The position numbers and the translations under genes are program-made. Source: Golubevia sp. BC0850 (Eukaryota; Basidiomycota; Exobasidiomycetes; Golubeviales; Golubeviaceae). From it: 64,000 bases of DNA. Positions 56,009 through 64,000 of the stretch are shown here, in pieces. Position 1 is the stretch's first letter; every line of letters starts with the position of its first letter. The stretch is from positions 372,001 through 436,000 of the forward strand of contig JAAVVG010000002.1 of the NCBI GenBank assembly GCA_012976225.1, in the 5' to 3' direction. The notes under the pieces were generated by a model that was not told the origin of the DNA, did no database searches, and saw nothing but the letters and a program-made list of their open reading frames with translations.

Positions 56009-57954
56009 ATGGAAGAATATCATACGCCTAAATTGGAACTTCCCTCAACGCCATCAAGTGAATCTTACTCATTTCCATACGCCTCACTCGAGGGGGATTG
56101 GTTTATTGTAGCTAGTTCACTCCCTTTATGGAAAGGTCGAAAGGATGTTGTCATCAATTATAAAGTCGAATCAATTCCTTCAATTTCACGTTCACAACTG
56201 AAAGGTAAAGGTAAACTCAAAGAAACAGGTTTAGCCGTCAGGGATGAAATGTGGTGGGAAGAATTAGCTGAAAATGATAGACAGAGTGGAGAGAAAGGTC
56301 TATCACATCAACATCAAGATGCAGCTGCAGCTGCGACTGCGACTACAACTTTAGATTTAAATAATCCTTCAAGTTTTACATCTTCATCTTCAACTTCCGA
56401 CCTTTCTACCTCCTCACCTCCTCTTACTGCAATCAGAGACTCAGCCACCTCCAAGCCAATCTACAATCGATCCAACAGCGCAAAAAGAGAAAGATCCTTC
56501 GCAAGTAGGGTCATTTCAAGTTCAATCAGTAAAGGTTCTTCTACAAGTCAAGTTGGAGATGATTCTGTTCGAAGTAGGAGTGGCAGCAATGCTACGACTC
56601 AAGGAGTAGAAAGTGAACACCCCAACGGAAAGTTGCCAAGTCCGAATCTCAAGAAAGGGAAGAACAAGAAGAAAAGTTCAATCATCAGAGGAGTTAGTAG
56701 ATTGGATCCGAAGGGGAATAATGGGTGAGTCTTTGGATCAGAGAGAGGTGGGCAAGAAAGAGGGAGGGGCGGGACAAGGGAACAGAGTTCCGAAAGAGGT
56801 TTTGTGTTTGAGAAGAGGGAGATTGGGATCCCAGAAGAGGCTTTCATTCAAGGAATTGAGAGAGGTGGAATCAGGAAATACTTTCTAGATCTATTCTCTC
56901 GGTTCCGGCAAATTTGTCGATTTGACGCCAAGAAGGGAAAGAGACGGACTGAAAGCTTGAGGTAATCCTATCTCCTCCCCTTCCTGTTCCTCTCTTCTTT
57001 CATCAACTAAAACCCATCCCTTTCTCTTTTCTTTCTGATTCTATCATCCTCTACCATTAGAACTTCCTTTCAATGGAGAGGTTCAGGTTTACTCTTTCCA
57101 GTGACTTCCAATTGGCAAATCATTGGAGTGGGTCCTTTGATCCCTTCACATTCATCTTCCTCCGCAATTGAAGGAGAAGCAGAAAATGAGAAAGAAGTGT
57201 TGATGGAACCAGAGTGGTTGATCACTTATTTCAACAAGACACTTTTCACAAGTAGTGGGATTGATTTGTGAGTGCTTCTTCTTTCTTGACCTTGGAGCAC
57301 TTTTCGTGGTTCCTTCACTCTGACGGACTGTTGGGTCATCCTTTTGATGTTTTGTATTGCGTTTGAAATAGATACGCAAGATCCCCGACTTCTTTGTCCA
57401 AGGAAAAGATTGAAGAAATCATTCTGAAGGTTCAGAACTTCGAGCTGAATGGTTCTAGTGATTCACCAGTCCCTTCTACAAATTCAACTTCAACTTCAGA
57501 TCCACTTTCATTTCTGAACTCAGATCCCCATCCAGCCAAGTCTCCACAATTCCGCCAATCAAGATCAACACCCGACCTCAAATTCAAATCCAAGAAAGAT
57601 CGATTTCAACCCTCCATTCATTCATCTTCTAAATCTAATCATCTTGATGAAGATTCTACTTCTGAATCAGATTCAGTTGGAATAAGAAGTCCTGCAAGTA
57701 GTAATGTTACTAGTTCTAACAATAGGATTTGGGGTTGGAATTGTTTCTCCAATTCTCAACTTGGTTTGAATCGTCAGAATAGAAGTGAGAAGGATGAGAA
57801 TCTAACTTCGGTAGATGAGAAATCAAGAAAACGAAATCTCAAGAATGTTGATCAGGTTGAAAAACTTATTAAGGAGAAAGTTGAGGAATTGAGAAGATTG
57901 GGAAGAGAATTTTTTTTGGTTCCTCATACTTCTAATCCGGAGAGTTTTTTCTAA
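56009..57954 (+). CDS. Lipocalin-like protein with large disordered insert and tail
   Basis: Exons: 56009-56724, 57061-57267 and 57372-57954, 501 residues. Bacterial/fungal lipocalin motifs are visible in pieces: LEGDWFIVASSLPLWKGRKD with VVINYK (the first strand with its GxW), then IRGVSRLDP, FQWRGSGLLFPVTSNWQIIG and WLITYFNKTLFTSSGIDLYA, which closes the barrel. About 170 Ser-, Ala- and Thr-rich residues interrupt the barrel between the early strands and IRGVSRLDP. A further ~200 residues, Ser/Asn-rich and ending in a coiled helix (VEKLIKEKVEELRRLGREF), follow. There is no signal peptide, so it is probably cytosolic. The ligand is unknown. Exon 1 joins the exon at 57061 in phase; an alternative exon at 56875-56961 is also in phase. 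Confidence 0.72.
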
Positions 57955-58603
57955 GTTTTTTCCCGCAAGGTTAGACTGGATTCATCTCTGGGTATAGGAG
58001 AAAGACGTTGAGAACGACGATTATCCAAGGACCTGAGCAAATAGGGTGAGGCTCCCTTTTCTCTTTCCCCCTCTGTCAAGAGGTCCGCACGGTCACGAAT
58101 CCACGAAAACCAAATTATACCAATTGTTTCCAATTATCCTTGACGAAAAGCTTCCAGATTTATTTCCACTCCACTCCAATCGCCTCGCTCCTAGCTTCGA
58201 AGTTCTCAATCTTTCCGAAATCCTTTTCTTTCATTTTTCTTGACCATCTCCACAGCTACTTTATCTCTTTTCTCCTTTTTCGGTTTGCTAGTTCATCATG
58301 TCTGATATCTGAGTTTCATTTCTTTCCTTTCTTCGGTCTCCATCTTTCACAAACCTCCTCGTACCATACACTGCCTCTCTTCTTTTTGTTCCAGCCTTCG
58401 GAAACCCTCAATTCACAGCATTTCCTTCAATCTAGATGATGTCACTCCTTGACTTTGAAAGGATGAATCAGCGGCCTCAATCCTCCTGCTCCGACCTTTG
58501 CCTCAATAGAACTAACTGCGCCCAATCGATGTCTATATAAGGATGGGAAAAGTTTCCCTTCACTTCCTCCTTCCCACATCCTATATCAACTCCAATCACA
58601 CAA
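57955..58603. other. intergenic with promoter of the LURP-one-like gene
   Basis: 649 bp, C/T-rich at 58230-58420. It contains a TATA-like element close to the next ATG. I see no gene. Confidence 0.45.
58534..58541 (+). promoter_or_regulatory. TATA box
   Basis: TATATAAG lies 62-70 bp before the ATG at 58604. It is the clearest core-promoter element in the window. Confidence 0.6.
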
Positions 58604-59502
58604 ATGCAAAGCTTACTCGACAAGATTGTCAACTACGAAGAAAACAAAGAACCAAATGTCGACGTTCGACTACCGATTGGAATCTTCCCTGAATTCACTC
58701 GACATCGAGAACAATTGATCTTGAAAGTGAACATTCAAAAAGCTGGGCTTTTCAAAAAGGGAGAGCTTTATAAGACGAGTATCAGAGTAAGCCGCCGACC
58801 AGAAAGAAGACTTTGCTCTCTAAGTTGCTGTTGTTGACAACGCTCTCGAACTCTCCACAGGATGCCAGATCAGGCCAGGAAATCTTCACCATCTCCCCGA
58901 TTCAAACGATTTCTAGCAAATTCTCCGGAAAAGAGAAGAGTCAAAGTAGGTGTTCATCCCCTTGAAATTCAAAAACCTTCCAACACTGACTCCTTTCCCA
59001 TTTTCCAACAGCTCTCTTCAGCTCAAGAGGTGCGCCCCTCCTAACGCTAAACAGCGTTCGAAGTTGGGGAAACAATGAATGGATTTGTAGAATCGCGAAT
59101 ACAGGCGAAGAAGTTTTCAGAGCAGAAGAAAAATCTAGCTGGGGAAGTTTGCAGTGTAGGTTTGTGTTTCGAAATAGACTGGGAAAGGGTGAACCTATTC
59201 AAATGAAAGTTAAAGAGGAGGGAAATGTCCAAGCTTACAAGCTTCCTGTTGGAAATTTGAGTGGGATTAAAAAGGATATCAACTTGACGATAAACCCGGA
59301 AGTTGACGTTACTTTGATTTTGATGGCTGTGATGTGCTTGGTGAGTCGAGATGAGATTGAAGTTTCACTAAAGTAGAGATTGAGGGGTTCGAAATCGATG
59401 ATACTGATTGTGATGCGAGCTTCTTCCTCCTCTTGAAACTGATTGCAGCACCGTATGGTAGAGGAGAAGAGCTCATCTGGAGCCGGGGCGTCCGCAATGT
59501 GA
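58604..59502 (+). CDS. LURP-one/Tubby C-terminal-like domain protein
   Basis: Exons: 58604-58786, 58861-58945, 59012-59340 and 59449-59502, 216 residues. After a short head, the sequence follows the LOR/scramblase-like beta-barrel pattern: YKTSIRDARSGQEIFTISP, then TLFSSRGAPLLTLNS, NNEWICRIANTGEEVFRAEE, and the hydrophobic final helix DVTLILMAVMCL that normally threads the barrel. The fold is shared by Tubby C-terminal, phospholipid scramblase and LURP-one proteins; the function in fungi is largely unknown. Assignment is by pattern only. The last exon adds 17 Ser/Gly residues after the helix. If the intron at 59341 were retained, a stop would follow ten codons later. Confidence 0.62.
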
Positions 59503-59691
59503 AGCAGGAATTTGTCTTGATCTAAATTGAATCTTGAAGGCCTGAGTCATCGTAAACCTGAGATCTTGGTAGTTAGAGCTTAGCTTCAAGTACTATGACC
59601 CCCTTAAAGTCTTCGTGTTTTGACTTCAAGTCTATCTGAGCCTTGTCCCTGGCTTCAAATCTTCAAGCCTCTTGATTAGCTTAAGCGCTTT

Positions 59692-61327
59692 CTATATGTC
59701 ACTAGTAATCACTTGAGGTAATGCTCTTCTTTGAGATTGGTTCTCTTCATCGTGATTCAGGATTCTCTTGAAGATTGCTCGTCTGATAGCTTTCTTGGCC
59801 ACGATTGGATAACCTTGATATTGCCCTTCTGCAGGAGTCTCCAGACCTAGATAGAATAGTTGAGGTAGTAGATTTGAATAATCACGTAGAGGAATTGCAG
59901 GGAACTCGGGGAAGAGAAATTTCGATTGCCATACTTCGTTCTTCCAGAGACGTGAGATGCGGCCCTTGAGGTTTTCAGAAGGTGCAGATAGCTCAGAGCT
60001 GTGTCGAGAGCGCTTGGAATCCGTATCTGTGACCCCAATGACGTTGGAGACGAGCGAATCGAGTACTTGATCAAATGGACCTGCGGCGACAAAGGAAGAC
60101 GAGAGTCAGCACAGAGAACCTCGAATCGCAGCCCAGATTGCCAGAAATAAGAGACATACTTTCCATGATCTCTGCTCTTATTTCTTTTATTCTTTTCGAG
60201 TGTAGCTTCTCTTCTGCAACGTTAAGATCGAGCAGAGTGACTCGACAGAACACCCTTTTCTTACCCTCTTCCTGCTCCCGCTGAACTCTTTCCATCACAG
60301 ACTCCTCCAGAGCTGAAATCAGAACTTGAGGATATTTTCCTTCTCTAGGGCCAGGAGAAGATGAGATGGACAGAGCTGTGAGCACCAATCGCTTCAAGGC
60401 AACCCATCCGTTCCACGAATTGATACTAAGCGGCTCGAGAATCCCGATTGACTGGCAGAGAAAGCTTTCACCTCCTAGTAGAGCTGGGACACTCTCTTTG
60501 AGTTGCTTGATCTTGGCACTTTCTCGACTCGCTGAGGTTGTTGTCGCTTCGCTTCTGGAAGGCTCTTGGTGCGACTCGCGCAGAAGCAGTTCTCCGGCGG
60601 ACCTGAAATCCTCGATAGAGATTTTTTTCTCAGTGAAATATGCTGCCCCTTGGTCCTTTTGGTAGAAGAGGCCCTATCGATTCTGCCGTCTGCGGCCTGG
60701 CGTAGCGCTCCAGTGAGCGCTTGCTCCCAATTCTCTTCGTGCTTGGCTTTCGCTGCTTGAAGAGCCTGCTTGATTGCCATCAGGAATCTTTCCCCCAGAT
60801 CTAAAGTTCCGGGAGATTCGAGATCTCCAATTGGTTCTCGAAGGATCCGACTTATCATAGCCCACACTGTTCTCTCTTTTCGCTCTTCTGGAAGAATTTC
60901 ACTCTCACGCCTCTTTGAGAAAGTCTTAAGTTCCCTTAAAGAGTCAAGAAGAGAATTGATTTCTGGGACTGAGAGTCGCTGGGTGGTTTTTGGGTAGCTT
61001 TTCAAGGTTCAACGAGAAGCAAAGGTCCTCAAAAGAGCGGATGGGAACTTGTCTCCTCTTGTATTGCTAGATACTTCGTGGTGTGGCCCAGGCGAGGAAG
61101 AGAGGTGAGTGACGAGTGACCTCGAGAGTTGAGATGCTTACTGAGGGCCTGAAGGAGATGACTTTCTGATTTCTTTGAGAAGATCTAGACACGAATCTTT
61201 CATCCTCATCACAGATCCTTCTACTTTTGGTATTTGCAGAAGGGACAAGAGCGAATCCTGGGGGAGAAGGTTCCTGCTTCTCCATCCGTCCTTCTTCTTC
61301 TTGCGACCTGCTCCTTTGAGAATTCAC
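59692..61327 (-). CDS. hypothetical protein, apparent one-base frameshift in its long exon
   Basis: Exons on the minus strand: 61327-61142, 60978-60160 and 60080-59692, about 464 residues if read through. The N-terminus is MNSQRSRSQEEEG with a Pro/Ser segment. Then come helices with INSLLDSLRELKTFSKRRE, LGERFLMAIKQALQAAKAKH, SIEDFRSAGELLLRESHQ, WNGWVALKRLVLTALSISS, VLISALEESVMERVQREQEE and RIKEIRAEIME. The last exon has FDQVLDSLVSNVIG, RISRLWKNEVWQSKFLFPEF and ETPAEGQYQGYPIVAKKAIR. I do not recognise a family. The long exon is 819 nt, one base short of what the phases need, and the frame changes between about 60690 and 60620. The T7 run near 60627 or the CCC near 60673 is a natural place. This could be an assembly error or a real mutation. 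Confidence 0.6.
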
Positions 61328-61756
61328 GGGCTGAGATCACAGAAGGGAAATGAAGGCTATCCGTCGAACTAAACAAGGGCCGGAGAGGTCAAACAAAGGT
61401 TCTTCATTAACAAGACCTCATCTTACTCTTCTCAGCCTCCCTCTTCTACGCTCAGTCCTCGAAAGAAACTCCCAAACTAGATTCAAAATTTTCGTTTCAT
61501 TAAAATACTACAAACAACGTGAGATTTTCACCCAAGGATGAGAGAATTAAAACCTTAAGGGGAGTTTGGAAGAAAAACCCGAGAAGTCATAATTTTGTTT
61601 CTTGAAACTATTCAGGATTGGCTTCTTAAAATTTCCGAAATGAAAGTCAGAAAAGAAAGAAGGAGGGGGAAAAAGAGAAAGCGAGAAGAACAAGGGAAGA
61701 GAAAGAGAAAGGAGGACATGTGGAATGGAGGAGAGGGAGGAAGTCATGAATTTTGT
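61328..61756. other. intergenic
   Basis: 429 bp, the 3' side of ARF1 and the promoter side of the hypothetical gene. The plus strand is A/G-rich at 61620-61740. Nothing else is visible. Confidence 0.4.
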
Positions 61757-63760
<2,004 letters not shown>

Positions 63761-64000
63761 GTTGAAGTGTGAATCCGGTTTCTGAAAAAGTTTGGGTGAG
63801 GTTGGGAGGTGGGAGGGAGTGGTGGGAAAGAGAGAAGGACGATTGCACAGCGAAGCTCGTATGAGCTGTCGAACTCTTGTTCAAATCTCCCCCTTCTCCT
63901 TCAGAGAGGAGTGGTGATGTTTGAAGAAGCTCGAAAAAGTGACTAATCTAGGTCCAATGTGGTTCCCAATCTCATCATCTTCACCAAAGGAGAGACAGAG
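63761..64000. other. upstream region of ARF1
   Basis: 240 bp to the window edge. It holds a C/T-rich minus strand leading to the ARF1 ATG. I see no other gene. Confidence 0.4.

Overview
This window is nuclear DNA from an intron-rich fungus, most likely a basidiomycete (inference). Nearly every gene is split by short introns of about 70-170 nt, mostly with GTGAGT/GTAAGT donors and CAG/TAG acceptors. The gene set is fungal: URC1, a Kre9/Knh-type wall protein, a Tam41 CDP-DAG synthase, a secreted chorismate mutase, GH92 and DUF2462. I cannot name genus or species. I found no rRNA, tRNA, CRISPR array, LTR element or intact transposon. Exon coordinates come from reading splice sites by eye and requiring that phases sum to a closed frame.

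Layout. 1-4385 (-): ASH1/SET2-class SET-domain histone methyltransferase, running off the left edge. 5324-10740 (-): Ulp2-type SUMO protease. 11113-13106 (+): Tam41. 13526-15108 (+): cytosolic periplasmic-binding-fold protein. 15657-16092 (+): possible 45-residue protein. 16228-18989 (+): mitochondrial NAD-malic enzyme. 19303-24754 (-): ankyrin/RCC1/tandem-BTB (IBTK-like) protein. 25485-27640 (+): exopolyphosphatase (PPX1/DHH) with a membrane anchor. 27790-29572 (-): monocarboxylate-transporter-like MFS protein. 29821-32741 (-): secreted GH92 mannosidase. 33409-35071 (-): UBC12. 35285-36186 (+): secreted chorismate mutase. About 37120-42583 (-): Red1/ZFC3H1-like zinc-finger protein. 42775-43600 (+): DUF2462 basic protein. 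44772-46132 (+): Ser/Thr-rich GPI protein. 46921-49820 (+): URC1. 50216-51521 and 52338-53658 (-): tandem paralogous methyltransferases. 54077-55755 (-): unknown. 56009-57954 (+): lipocalin-like protein. 58604-59502 (+): LURP-one/Tubby-like protein. 59692-61327 (-): unknown, with an apparent one-base frameshift. 61757-63760 (-): ARF1.

The genes do not form one pathway. They are housekeeping genes (SUMO and NEDD8 conjugation, ARF trafficking, mitochondrial lipid and malate metabolism, uracil catabolism) mixed with secreted or surface proteins. Several pairs share short divergent promoters: UBC12/chorismate mutase 213 bp, Red1-like/DUF2462 191 bp, unknown/lipocalin 253 bp.

The most interesting observations concern splicing and gene evolution. 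A 5-nt microexon supplies the Cys-Gln of the SET motif NHSCQPNC. A 2-nt microexon appears to be needed to keep the MFS transporter in frame. There is one GC-AG intron and one intron with no GT donor. The two methyltransferase copies share a 168-bp block with one difference, which looks like gene conversion.
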